This document shows positions 1 to 10,553 of a DNA stretch of 64,000 nucleotides, in pieces. Position numbers and translations under genes: made by a program. Location: assembly GCA_012861695.1 (NCBI GenBank), contig JAAOOA010000518.1:62001-126000 (forward strand), written 5' to 3'. This DNA comes from Trematomus loennbergii (lineage: Eukaryota; Chordata; Actinopteri; Perciformes; Nototheniidae). Numbering within the stretch: position 1 is the first letter of the stretch; each line of letters begins with the position of its first letter. The notes beneath the pieces were generated by a model. That model was given only the letters and a program-made list of their open reading frames with translations. It ran no database searches and had not been told where the DNA came from.

Positions 1-166
1 TTTTGTTTCGTTAAAAATTGATCATATCGTCAGTTAGCTGAGTTTCTTTCCGTTAAGTGAATATAACACATTCATAGTTTATTAAATGTTAAGAAGCCCT
101 GAGACACAGTTTCATGAAAAAAAGAGCCCGTAGCCCCTGCCAGGGGGGTCTATGGGGCTTAACAGG
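1..166 (-). mobile_element. Inverted end of a TTAA-flanked non-autonomous DNA element (P1-like)
   Basis: Read on the minus strand this begins CCTGTTAAGCCCCAT next to a TTAA at 167-170. It then follows the order of motifs seen in the left part of the P1 elements (gggcttcttaa, then aatgtgttat, then gaaactcagcta). It is clearly diverged from the P1 copies elsewhere, so it is a separate subfamily or an older insertion. The element runs off the left edge. It abuts the minisatellite exactly at the monomer's TTAA. Confidence 0.7.
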
Positions 167-2606
167 TTAAAGAGTCCTCTCCTGCTGATGTTCAGGTGTA
201 TATCAGTATGTAGTGTCTCTACTTTAAAGAGTCCTCTCCTGCTGATGTTCAGGTGTATCACTAGTGTCTCTACTTTAAAGAGTCCTCTCCTGCTGATGTT
301 CAGGTGTATATCAGTATGTAGTATCTCTACTTTAAAGAGTCCTCTCCTGCTGATGTTCAGGTGTATATCAGTATGTAGTGTCTCTACTTTAAAGAGTCCT
401 CTCCTGCTGATGTTCAGGTGTATCACTAGTGTCTCTACTTTAAAGAGTCCTCTCCTGCTGATGTTCAGGTGTATATCAGTATGTAGTATCTCTACTTTAA
501 AGAGTCTTCTCCTGCTGATGTTCAGGTGTATCACTAGTGTCTCTACTTTAAAGAGTCCTCTCCTGCTGATGTTCAGGTGTATATCAGTATGTAGTGTCTC
601 TACTTTAAAGAGTCCTCTCCTGCTGATGTTCAGGTGTATATGTAGTGTCTCTACTTTAAAGAGTCCTCTCCTGCTGATGTTCAGGTGTATATCAGTATGT
701 AGTGTCTCTACTTTAAAGAGTCCTCTCCTGCTGATGTTCAGGTGTATATCAGTATGTAGTGTCTCTACTTTAAAGAGTCCTCTCCTGCTGATGTTCAGGT
801 GTATATCAGTATGTAGTGTCTCTACTTTTAAAGAGTCCTCTCCTGCTGATGTTCAGGTGTATATCAGTATGTAGTGTCTCTACTTTAAAGAGTCCTCTCC
901 TGCTGATGTTCAGGTGTATATCAGTATGTAGTGTCTCTACTTTAAAGAGTCCTCTCCTGCTGATGTTAAGGTGTATATCAGTATGTAGTGTCTCTACTTT
1001 AAAGAGTCCTCTCCTGCTGATGTTCAGGTGTATATCAGTCTGTAGTGTCTCTACTTTAAAGAGTCCTCTCCTGCTGATGTTCAGGTGTATATCAGTCTGT
1101 AGTGTCTCTACTTTAAAGAGTCCTCTCCTGCTGATGTTCAGGTGTATATCAGTATGTAGTGTCTCTACTTTAAAGAGTCCTCTCCTGCTGATGTTCAGGT
1201 GTATCACTAGTGTCTCTACTTTAAAGAGTCCTCTCCTGCTGATGTTCAGGTGTATATCAGTATGTAGTGTCTCTACTTTAAAGAGTCCTCTCCTGCTGAT
1301 GTTCAGGTGTATATGTAGTGTCTCTACTTTAAAGAGTCCTCTCCTGCTGATGTTCAGGTGTATATCAGTATGTAGTGTCTCTACTTTAAAGAGTCCTCTC
1401 CTGCTGATGTTCAGGTGTATATCAGTATGTAGTGTCTCTACTTTAAAGAGTCCTCTCCTGCTGATGTTCAGGTGTATATGTAGTGCTCTACTTTAAAGAG
1501 TCCTCTCCTGCTGATGTTCAGGTGTATATCAGTATGTAGTGTCTCTACTTTAAAGAGTCCTCTCCTGCTGATGTTCAGGTGTATATCAGTATGTAGTGTC
1601 TCTACTTTAAAGAGTCCTCTCCTGCTGATGTTCAGGTGTATCACTAGTGTCTCTACTTTAAAGAGTCCTCTCCTGCTGATGTTCAGGTGTATATCAGTAT
1701 GTAGTATCTCTACTTTAAAGAGTCCTCCCTGCTGATGTTCAGGTGTATATCAGTATGTAGTGTCTCTACTTTAAAGAGTCCTCTCCTGCTGATGTTCAGG
1801 TGTATCACTAGTGTCTCTACTTTAAAGAGTCCTCTCCTGCTGATGTTCAGGTGTATATCAGTATGTAGTATCTCTACTTTAAAGAGTCTTCTCCTGCTGA
1901 TGTTCAGGTGTATCACTAGTGTCTCTACTTTAAAGAGTCCTCTCCTGCTGATGTTCAGGTGTATATCAGTATGTAGTGTCTCTACTTTAAAGAGTCCTCT
2001 CCTGCTGATGTTCAGGTGTATATGTAGTGTCTCTACTTTAAAGAGTCCTCTCCTGCTGATGTTCAGGTGTATATCAGTATGTAGTGTCTCTACTTAAAGA
2101 GTCCTCTCCTGCTGATGTTCAGGTGTATATCAGTATGTAGTGTCTCTACTTTAAAGAGTCCTCTCCTGCTGATGTTCAGGTGTATATCAGTATGTAGTGT
2201 CTCTACTTTTAAAGAGTCCTCTCCTGCTGATGTTCAGGTGTATATCAGTATGTAGTGTCTCTACTTTAAAGAGTCCTCTCCTGCTGATGTTCAGGTGTAT
2301 ATCAGTATGTAGTGTCTCTACTTTAAAGAGTCCTCTCCTGCTGATGTTAAGGTGTATATCAGTATGTAGTGTCTCTACTTTAAAGAGTCCTCTCCTGCTG
2401 ATGTTCAGGTGTATATCAGTCTGTAGTGTCTCTACTTTAAAGAGTCCTCTCCTGCTGATGTTCAGGTGTATATCAGTCTGTAGTGTCTCTACTTTAAAGA
2501 GTCCTCTCCTGCTGATGTTCAGGTGTATATCAGTATGTAGTGTCTCTACTTTAAAGAGTCCTCTCCTGCTGATGTTCAGGTGTATATCAGTATGTAGTGT
2601 CTCTCT
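167..2606. repeat. 57-bp minisatellite array M1 (about 44 monomers)
   Basis: Tandem monomers of 57 bp, each containing tactttaaagag, cctctcctgctgatgttcag and gtgtatatcagtatgtag, are mixed with two 51-bp variants. One variant ends gtatcactag and the other gtatatgtag. All three lengths except rare indel variants are multiples of three, so long open frames appear on both strands; these are a by-product of the repeat. Rare variants (four T in ctacttttaaag, gttaagg, cagtctgtag, agtcttctcc) recur about 1380 bp apart, for example at 962 and 2342, which shows a higher-order duplication within the array. Seven related arrays occur in the window. Confidence 0.95.
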
Positions 2607-2610
2607 TTAA

Positions 2611-3851
2611 CCTGTTATACCCCATTCGGGGAAAAAGCGCAGCATCTGCAAGAAACAGGTCTGAGGGCTTCTTAATATTTAAATGACGAAATGATGGAAA
2701 CTAGCTCAAAGCTAAATCTGGCACTGTTACGCTTGACACATTTGAATGTTTTAAGTGTTCATTACTGTGCATTGTCCCCTGCCAAATAAACGATTAAATA
2801 AATAAAACCTATTAATGTGTCATACCCACTTAACTGGAAGAAACTCAGCTATCAGACAATATTAACCATTTTTAGCAAAACAAGACATAAGGGTTATAAC
2901 AAAGGCTCTGAATTAGCCCTGAGCAAAAAAATGCTAACACTTAGCACAGAACTCACGTTAAAATACCCTATTACTTATCGGATCTGCAAAAACAAGATAT
3001 CGATTAGCAAGCTGAGATTGCACAGATTCGTATCATTACTGACCGATCCGAACTCGCGACATGAGAAACTAACAAAGACATCACACACGTAGCATTAGCT
3101 AGCCAACACAGCAATATGTCTTACCTTTGTTGTTTTCCGATCAAAAGTTGTCTTCAATGGCATTAAAACGATAAAAACGCTGCTGAAGGTTAATCCATAG
3201 GTTAATCCAATGTGTCTGTGTCACTTTGAAATGATTTCTGATAATCCATCACCAATAAAACTAGTTTTCAGATTTCAGAGCATAAGGTTTCGCTTTGGGC
3301 AAACTGCGTGCGCATTGCCTCCAATGGTAACGTGTGTATGTGGAAATTCCACTTTGGTTCTATTGGCTCTAATGGTTCAAAAGAGATGTCAATCATCAAA
3401 ATCGACCAATGGGTTCCAGAGAAACGGCAAATACTCCCATTTCCACCCAAATGACCCCAGAGGTGGGATTTCTTTTGCTAAATCTCTCTAAAAACGTCAA
3501 ATGTCGCTTGTTTTGCATCAATCTTGATACAGGGTACTTATTATGTTGTAGTTTGGATTCCTAAAGCTTTTAGTCTACTATCCCATCATTCAAGGGTGGT
3601 TTTCACAATAAGTAATGGTTTATTTTTGGACGGACACTATAATTTACATTTTTTTTACTATGTTCAATCTGAATTTTTAAAAAAGATCTATATTGATTCT
3701 GACTTTTCTACATCCAACTCAAAGGTTTATCATTGCTTTGAGAAGAAAGATTATTAATTTATCCCTTTTTAGAAGTGAAGATATTGTCATTTGTTCTGGG
3801 AATGTCATTTTCGAGCCTGAGACCTGAAAAACAGGCTTGGGCCTTAACAGG
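2611..3851 (+). mobile_element. TTAA-flanked non-autonomous element P1, copy 1
   Basis: The body is 1241 bp, bounded by TTAA at 2607-2610 and 3852-3855. It opens CCTGTTATACCCCATT and closes GGGCCTTAACAGG, giving short imperfect terminal inverted repeats (CCTGTTA plus a CCCA core). A TTAA target with such ends suggests a piggyBac-type non-autonomous element; that class is inferred. No transposase-like frame is present. The left TTAA is the one in the minisatellite monomer. The subterminal motif tgggaatgtcattttcgagc is shared with the P2 family. Confidence 0.75.
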
Positions 3852-3855
3852 TTAA

Positions 3856-4733
3856 AGATATCAGCTTATCTTAGGTAAAATATCAATTTGTGCCATGTTT
3901 TTAGGTATAAAATGTCATATAATTCAGGCTATGAATGATATATGAACAAACCCTTCTGTAAAAACCTTCAGAATATTGATAGGAATATTACTGGAAGGTT
4001 TGGTGTATGTAAGTGCTACTGAAGTGGAAATTTCTCACTCAGAATATGAGAAAAAAACTCATTTTGAGAAAACGACCTTTAAAGATGGCTGTGTGGCGTT
4101 ACCTAAACCCTCCTCTGGATAACAGCTTGCGCCTCGACACACTCCGTGAAGGTATTTCGTGTTCGGGGTCATTTAGTTTTTTGTCTAACCTTGCTTCGTG
4201 GAAGTGAAAATTGTTGTCGCCTCTGTGAACGATTTTTTTCGCTGTTCTTTTGCCATTTTGAGATAAAAATTTCCAGCGAAAGCTAACCAGGAAGTCTTTT
4301 AGCACACCACGTGACGCATCTGAACGAATCACGTTGCCAGAAATTGACACCAGTCAATGAGATTTCGTTTTTTGGTTTAAGACCCCTTTGTACCGATTGG
4401 TTGCTGATACAAAGGAAATGACCATATTTGGATCTGATGAGATTGTGCAGGAGAGACAGAGCTTTCCAACGATACCTCTGATTACATGGTTCAAACAGGT
4501 CGCGGTACTTTATGTTACGTTAGAATGCTAACTTGGTGAATTTAGGATAAATCTACAGACGCAGACTGCTGCATTTAAGTGATTCTTCAACCGTTATTTA
4601 ATAACATTTGTTGAGAACAATTAGTTGAAAATGATAGCTCAATTACTTTTGTTTTTGTTCAAGAAGGCATGTTGCAAAAGATTGCCAAAAATGTACTTAA
4701 TGAATGTCTCTCTCTCTATGTCTGTTGCTTTAG
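3856..4733 (+). other. Intron 3' part of ZNF unit 1, ending in a splice acceptor
   Basis: No gene is seen here. The stretch ends in a pyrimidine-rich tract (tgtctctctctctatgtctgttgctttag) whose AG at 4732-4733 precedes the zinc-finger exon. The same sequence precedes all four zinc-finger exons. Short frames inside it have no recognisable protein. Confidence 0.7.
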
Positions 4734-6711
4734 AACCAGAGAGGACTCAGACTTCACAGCTGTGACCTGTGTGACAAATCCTTCAAGACCTCTGGAGAAT
4801 TAAAGGTTCATCAGAGAGCTCACACAGGAGAGAAACCCCACAACTGTGACCTGTGTGGGAAAACGTTCAATACTCTATTTGAACTGAAGTGTCATTATCG
4901 TATTCACACTAGAGAGAAACCATACAGCTGTGACCAATGTGGGAAAACCTTTGCTCGGAAAGGCAACCTTTCATCTCATCAGCGCACTCATACTGGAGAG
5001 AAACCCTACAGTTGTGAACAGTGTGGCAAACACTTTACAGAGAGAGGTCAGCTTGTAGCCCACCGTCGAATCCACACAGGAGAGAAACCATACAGCTGTG
5101 ATGAGTGTGGGAAAATGTTCACTTCATCAAGTAAACTCACAATCCATCATCGTATTCACACGGGTGAAAAACCATACTGGTGTGAAGAGTGTGGGAAAAT
5201 GTTCACTAGATCAGATCAACTCAAAACACATCATCGTGTTCACACTGTAGGAAACCATACTGCTGTGAAGAGTGTGGAAAACTTTTTCTTGTTCTCGTTA
5301 CCTCAGAGCACACCAGCGCATCCACACTGGAGAGAAACCATACAGCTGTGAAGAGTGTGGGAACACGTACATTACGCCAGGTGAACTCAAATCCCATCAG
5401 CGTGTTCACACGGGAGAGAAACCATACTGGTGTGAACAGTGTGGGAAAACATACACCACGTCAAGGAATTTAAAAATACATTGTCGTACTCACACTGGAG
5501 AGAAACCATACAGCTGTGACCAGTGTGACAAGTCATTTACTAGCTCAAAGAGTCTTAAGACCATCGTCGTATTCACACTTGAGAGAAACCATACAGCTAT
5601 ATGTGGGAAAGCCTTTACTCAAATCAGTTCCCTTAGACCAGGGGTGGGGAACCTTTTTCCTCTCAAGGGCCATTTCAAGTTTTTTAAACATCCTCCGAGC
5701 GCCGTTCAAATTATTGACCTCTGCTTAAAAATACTAAAATCACAGCCCATTAATTTCGCCTTTCTTTCATGCTGTACCAAAAAAAAAGCAGCCTCTTAAT
5801 CCAGATATCTAACCATGACTCGCGCATGCATGCACACCAAAAAATAAAGATATGGACACAAGATGTGTGCAATTTAGTTTCCTATCCATGTGAACATGAT
5901 TTAAGTGGGGGGGGGGGACTAACCTCCTCTATTGGGGTCCCCCGGGAAGATTTATTTTTAAATGTTGAAGTTAAAAGCATCAATCCGGTGCACTTTGAGC
6001 GCAACATTAGGAGATCTATGGATACATCTCAATGCTCAACACCCATATGAAACAGAACTGTAAGCAGATTTATTTTTCTTTATGAATATTTTACAAATCA
6101 CTCTCCTTTCAAACTGTATTCTTGTTTATTAATGACACATTTTTTTTACTATCATTGTCATATAGTATTTTATAGCTGTTTTTCCTTTATTCTCTTGTGT
6201 TTTTATAACTATAATGATCATATAAAGATGTGCCTTTACCTCACTGGTTATAGAAAAAGCTTCTTATATTTGTTAGCATAGCTAGCTAACCAGATACTAA
6301 TAACAACAAAGGTATTGACTGTACGATCAGTATGACGGATGAACAGATCGCCACTGGGCTTTCAGCTAAAGACACAGCCACGCTGAAACTGCGGCATGCG
6401 TACGGCTCCTTATGGGTACTGCAATTTCTGAAGTATCGGAGCCGTTCTGGTGCTCTCCGTCAGAACTGCACCCCTGTCAGACGAGACATATACCACGTGA
6501 TGACACGTTAGGCTCGTGTTGTGTTCAAGGACCCTGACCGTGGCCAGGAAAAACAGGCACTCGCTTGTTTAATTTTTTTACGGTCTAGATTTCTTTAATT
6601 TTTTTCTTTTTTGCGTATGTTTATAAATTACCTCGAGGGCCGTACCAAATGGCCGGAGGTTCCCCACCCCTGCCTTAGACCCACCAGCGCACTCACTTTG
6701 CCTCCATCTGA
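4734..6711 (+). pseudogene. Z1: C2H2 zinc-finger exon, frameshifted and broken by a hAT element
   Basis: The exon opens in phase 0 with N-Q-R-G-L-R-L-H-S and then C2H2 fingers joined by H-T-G-E-K-P linkers, the pattern of DNA-binding nuclear ZNF proteins. Fingers 1 to 6 read in one frame up to about 5248. Two single-base losses, near 5249 (linker gga-gag became gtagg) and near 5277, move the frame. Fingers resembling S-C-S-R-Y-L, I-T-P-G-E-L and T-T-S-R-N-L then continue. A further base is lost near 5561, and the next finger lacks several bases around its first cysteines. The last finger is cut at 5638 by a 1034-bp transposon, and its remaining bases with the TGA stop lie at 6681-6711. It shares N-T-L-F-E-L, H-T-R-E-K-P and G-N-T-Y-I-T-P-G with Z4 and not with Z2 or Z3. 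The matching 5' coding exon lies left of the window. It cannot encode a complete protein. Confidence 0.9.
5639..6672. mobile_element. hAT-type DNA transposon, non-autonomous, inside the last zinc finger
   Basis: The ends are perfect inverted repeats: CAGGGGTGGGGAACC on the left and GGTTCCCCACCCCTG on the right. An identical 8-bp target duplication, CCTTAGAC, flanks it at 5631-5638 and 6673-6680. Eight-base duplications and CAGGGG ends are hallmarks of the hAT superfamily. The 1034-bp interior has no long reading frame that looks like a transposase, so it would depend on an element elsewhere. Intact ends suggest a fairly young insertion. Confidence 0.93.
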
Positions 6712-7681
6712 TCCTTTTCTGAGTCAAGCTAGCATTCCTCCTGCTTTGGTCCAAAAGTAAAGCTGACCAACAGTGACTTTACGTTCGAATAAACAGGTTT
6801 TTTATGGAATACATTCAGACCTCCCAAAATCCTGCTGTCACACTTAGCTCTATTTGTGAGTGCTCTGGTTAATAAAAATGTTCTCTGTGTGTAATGTTCA
6901 CTGAATCATTTTTATTCCATGTTTTGGTTCAATTCAAAGGTTTGAGTGCTTTTTTGGTACTTTTTTTTGTTTTACTTCAAGTGATGTCAAAACACTAAGA
7001 CACGTTAGGTATGAGAAGTGATAAAGTACATTTGTGACGTTCTTGTTTTGTTTGAACAAACCTTGTTCTAGTGAAACTCTGATATAATATTATCTCATGT
7101 TCATTATTTGACTTCATTGTGACGGCCGTTAGTTTTCTGTGTTCTCAGTAAATGTGATTCTTGCTGCTGTAATAATCTGAGCTGTGAACTTAACTTGTTT
7201 TCTATTTTCTCATTAAAGTTGTCGATACAAAGAGACTCTTTGACTCATCATTAGAAACTGTTTAATGTTTTATAATTACTTACAATCACTTTGCATTAGG
7301 GTTTTAATTAATGGTCTTTATTTGAACTGCAGGTATATTGAAAAGGATAATTTGTTTGTTTAGTAAATTAGTAATTTTCTCCCAGAATTCATTATTTATT
7401 TTTTGCAACATGATTTTTGATGTTTTTAATGCCTCATCTGCAAAATGTTAGTCTGTTTTTTTTACGTTTTATTTTATTTATTATATATTTGTATGTATTC
7501 ATAATTAGAGCAACTGTCAAAAAAAACAGGTTAAATCATTTTTCTTTTAATAGATTTGCTTTTTTTCCAGTTTGTATTTCCTCCACGTGTTGCTGTAGTT
7601 TCACCACTTGATGGCGCTGTCTGTTTTTCCCCCTGGATTTCAATAAAGTTTATTAAAAAATGACATAGTGGCCAACTGCGG
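6712..7681 (+). other. 3'UTR and 3' flank of Z1, with an empty P2 target site
   Basis: AATAAA signals lie at 6788-6793 and in ggttaataaaaatg near 6868. From about 6985 the sequence (aaacactaagacacgttagg onward) is a second copy of what lies after the CpG block of every unit. At 7426-7429 a single TTAA stands where the other copies carry the 1.16-kb P2 element, so this is a pre-insertion site. The CpG-rich block is absent here. No gene is seen. Confidence 0.7.
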
Positions 7682-7970
7682 GTGTCAGACGTCAGGTGTC
7701 AGAGCAAGATGGCCGCGCCTATGTTGGCTGCTAGTCGTCTTCACTCGCTACCGCTCCTGTTTGTCGCTTATCTGTTTTTATCGTTGTGCATACGCAATGT
7801 CAGATCGGCAGATTCCTACGATCGCCAAACTCTGCTGGATATAGGTGCTTCGGTGGCACAATCACTGTCGGATCGATCGGCACAGTGGAGTTGTCACTGT
7901 ACCCTGCATCCCCAAGTACCAGAGGTAATCTGGTCTACAACCTGTTGCTGCCCTGAACCTGGAGAGCAAG
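7682..7970 (+). mobile_element. 5' fragment of an L2/CR1-type LINE
   Basis: After agcaagatggccgcg the frame reads M-A-A-P-M-L-A and a hydrophobic stretch, then D-S-Y-D-R-Q-T-L-L-D-I-G. The latter is an N-terminal motif of fish L2-like LINE proteins and matches Y-S-R-E-F-L-L-D in the L2 fragments at 14.5, 31.1, 42.5 and 57.6 kb. The fragment stops abruptly at about 7970, where zinc-finger sequence begins. Family assignment is from recalled protein similarity. Confidence 0.55.
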
Positions 7971-8148
7971 ACATCAGGTCAACTCAAAACCTGTGACGAG
8001 TGGGAAAATGTTTTCTTGTCGTGACCTTAAAATCCACCAGTGCATCCACACTGGAGTGAAACGATACAGCTGTGAACAATGTGGGAAACCTTTTACTCAG
8101 ATCAGTTCCCTTAGATCCCACCAGCGCACTCACTCTGCCTCCATCTGA
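7971..8148 (+). pseudogene. Z1b: 3' remnant of a second zinc-finger gene
   Basis: The sequence starts acatcaggtcaactcaaaac and matches the distal end of Z2, Z3 and Z4: a degenerate finger, [12 protein letters not shown], then a complete last finger ([19 protein letters not shown]) and S-A-S-I with TGA at 8146-8148. Everything upstream has been replaced by the LINE fragment. It shows that unit 1 once held two adjacent ZNF 3' ends, the other being the one broken by the hAT element. Confidence 0.85.
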
Positions 8149-8549
8149 TCCTTTTCGGAGTCAAGCTAGCATTCCCCCTGTTTTCTCCAAATGTAAGTGA
8201 CTTTACGTTCTAATAAACATGTTATTTTATGGACTACATTCAGACCACCCAAATCCTGCCCTCCTCACACACTTAGCTATAGATGTGAATGCTCTGGTTG
8301 ATAAAAATGTTCTTTTGATTTAGATAAATCAGCCTTTTCACATGTTTCTGTCTGTAACGTTGTGACGGCTGCACATTGATTTAAGGTTTTTCTTCTAAAC
8401 TGTAGTGGCAGGAGAAAAGGATTAAGGCATGTTGTTTATCATGAAATGAACTATGATACATGTACTGTATATTATCCTCGCAACTGCATTAGTTAATGTC
8501 CACTTTTATGTACAGTTTGAGGGTGTGGGTCATTAAGCCTCATCTGCAT
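8149..8549 (+). other. 3'UTR and flank of Z1b
   Basis: It carries ttctaataaacatg (an AATAAA signal near 8211) and a diverged gttgataaaaatg further on. It is nearly identical to the sequence after Z2, Z3 and Z4. No other gene is seen. Confidence 0.6.
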
Positions 8550-8813
8550 ATTCACCTGTCGCGGCGCGCCCAGAGGCTTTTTAGTGGGCGCGTCACCGGG
8601 AGGCCAGGGGTTGGTTCTCACGGGAGGAGGAAGTGTGTGTGTGGCGAAAGCGGGTATTCAGCGGGATATTTAAGTTTCCTCAGCATGTATATGTTAAAAT
8701 GCAACGGGGGTTTAACTGAAAAATAACTGAATGTGGATATTGCATCGACCGACCTGGAAGCACGTTTCCGTGGAGAGGACGCGCACAGATAAAGAGATTC
8801 TCTCCAATACAGG
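8550..8813 (+). promoter_or_regulatory. CpG-rich block with a candidate 5' exon, copy 1
   Basis: This is a local CpG-dense island (gtcgcggcgcgcccag, gggcgcgtcaccggg) in AT-rich surroundings, followed by a TATA-like gatatttaag near 8670. It ends at a donor-like ccaatacagg|gtgaga with the GT at 8814. It could be a promoter and first non-coding exon for the next ZNF copy downstream. It recurs after all four zinc-finger exons, always 400-500 bp after the stop. No transcript evidence is available. Confidence 0.35.
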
Positions 8814-9384
8814 GTGAGATCGCTCCTTTGTGCCACCGATCATCGTGTTTTCTTTTTTGTGGATTATAGCCTAAATAGGCCTACAAACTTTTCAGTTTTT
8901 TGCTGCTGAAGTGCGCAGGAGCAAAATGATCAAAACACTAAGACACGTTAGGTATGAGAAGTGATAAAGTACATTTGTAACGTTCTTGTTTCTTTTTAAC
9001 AAACATTGTTCTAGTGAAACTCTGATATAATATTATTTTATGTTCATTATTTGACTTCATTGTGACGGCCGTTAGTTTTCTGTGTTCTCAGTAAATGTGA
9101 TTCTTGCTGCTGTAATAATCTGAGCTGTGAACTTAAAACTTGTTTTCTATTTTCTCACTAAAGTTGTCGATACAAAGAGACTCTTTGACTCATCAGAAAC
9201 TGTTTAATGTTTTATAATTACTTACAATCACTTTGCATTAGGGTTTTAATTAATGGTCTTTATTTGAACTGCAGCTATATTGAAAAGGAATAATTTGTTT
9301 GTTTAGTAAATTAGTATTTTCTTCCCAGAATTCATCATTTATTTTTTGCAAAGTGATTTTTGTTCCTCTCTTAAATAAAAATGT
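8814..9384. other. AT-rich spacer between CpG block and P2
   Basis: The spacer includes aaacactaagacacgttagg, duplicated from the copy near 6985, and tcattatttgacttcattg. No reading frame or RNA gene is recognised. Confidence 0.5.
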
Positions 9385-9388
9385 TTAA

Positions 9389-10549
9389 CCTGTTACGCAC
9401 CATCCCCCCGGTACCGGGCGGATAAACGCGTCATTTGCAGGAAACAACGTCTAAGGAATCTTAATATTGAATAAAACTATGAATGTGTTATATCCATGTA
9501 ACGGGAAGAAACTCAGCTAACTGATCTTTTTTATTTATTTTTTCAAAAAAAAAACACATGCTAGCACTCAGCCTCTGAATTAGCCACGGGCGAAAACATG
9601 GAACGTAATGCGGTACTTAAACTCACTCAGAACTCCCTTATTACTTATCCAAGATGCACAACCAACCACTCTTTTTTGGTGTCCTGGAAACACTGAATCT
9701 AACGGTGCCCTCCTCAACACTCAGTGATCAACATTCGCGACGCTATAAGCGAAAGCATACATCAGAACATGTGGAGCTAAGTAGCTAAAAACGTAAACAT
9801 GGCTTACCTTGGTCAAAAGTGGTCTTCAATGGCATTAAAACGATAAAAAAACGATGCTGCAGTTAATCCATAGGTTCATCCTATGTGTCTGTGCCTTCTT
9901 TGAAATTATTTCTGATAATCCATAAGCAATAAAACGGCTTTATAATTTCCAAACTCCAGAAGGACAAAATCTGCTAAACTAGTTTCATTTCTAGACGCGT
10001 AGCCCCCACTTTTTCTCTTGACAACGTGTGTGTGCCTCCCCCTTCGATTCTATTGGCTCTAACGGTCACAAGGGTGTGTCAACCAACCAAATCGACCAAG
10101 GGGGGCCAGAGATATGGAAAAAAAAAACATTTTCACCCAAATCACCTCAGAGGTGGGGTGGTTTTGGCTAAACCTCTCTAAAAAGGTCAAATGTCACTTG
10201 TTTTGCATCAATCTTGATACAGGGTACTAATTATATGTTGTACTTTGGATTCCTAAAGCTTTTAGTCTACTAACCCATCATCCAAGGGTAGTTTTCACTA
10301 TCTGTAAAAAATTATTTTTGGACGGACACTATAATTTACAGTTTTTTACTATGTAAAATCTGAATTTTCTTTAAAATAAAAAACATCTATATTGATTCTG
10401 ACACTTCTACATCCAACTAACAGGTTTATCATTACTTTGAGAACAAAGATTATTAATTTAACCCTTTTAGAAGGGAAGATATGGTCATTTGTTCTGGGAA
10501 TGTCATTTTCGAGCCTGAGACCTGAAAAACAGGCTCAGAGTGGAACAGG
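9389..10549 (+). mobile_element. TTAA-flanked non-autonomous element P2, copy 1
   Basis: The 1161-bp body lies between TTAA at 9385-9388 and 10550-10553. It opens CCTGTTACGCACCAT and closes GAGTGGAACAGG. Comparison with the unfilled sequence at 7426-7429 shows that TTAA was duplicated on insertion. The interior shares with P1 the stretches atcaatcttgatacagggta, ttcctaaagcttttagtct and the subterminal tgggaatgtcattttcgagc, so P1 and P2 are sister families. No transposase frame is seen. Confidence 0.8.
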
Positions 10550-10553
10550 TTAA

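Noticed and set aside
171..2606. CRISPR-like direct repeats
   Set aside because: The monomers are contiguous with no unique spacers, no cas genes are present, and the context is a vertebrate genome.
112..2610. Long open frames on both strands across the 57-bp minisatellite (also at 15-17, 43-44, 58-59 and 62-63 kb) as genes
   Set aside because: They follow from monomer lengths that are multiples of three and lack stops, appear on both strands, and are broken by indels in most arrays. Only the spliced possibility is kept, as a finding.
3210..3491. Frames of 60-100 residues inside P1 and P2 (also 21805, 33006 and 48493)
   Set aside because: Repeated only because the element is repeated; no transposase motif, and frames differ by indels between copies.
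8618..8836. Minus-strand frame over the CpG block
   Set aside because: Conserved only with the duplicated DNA, no domain, and it overlaps the better-supported promoter-like block.
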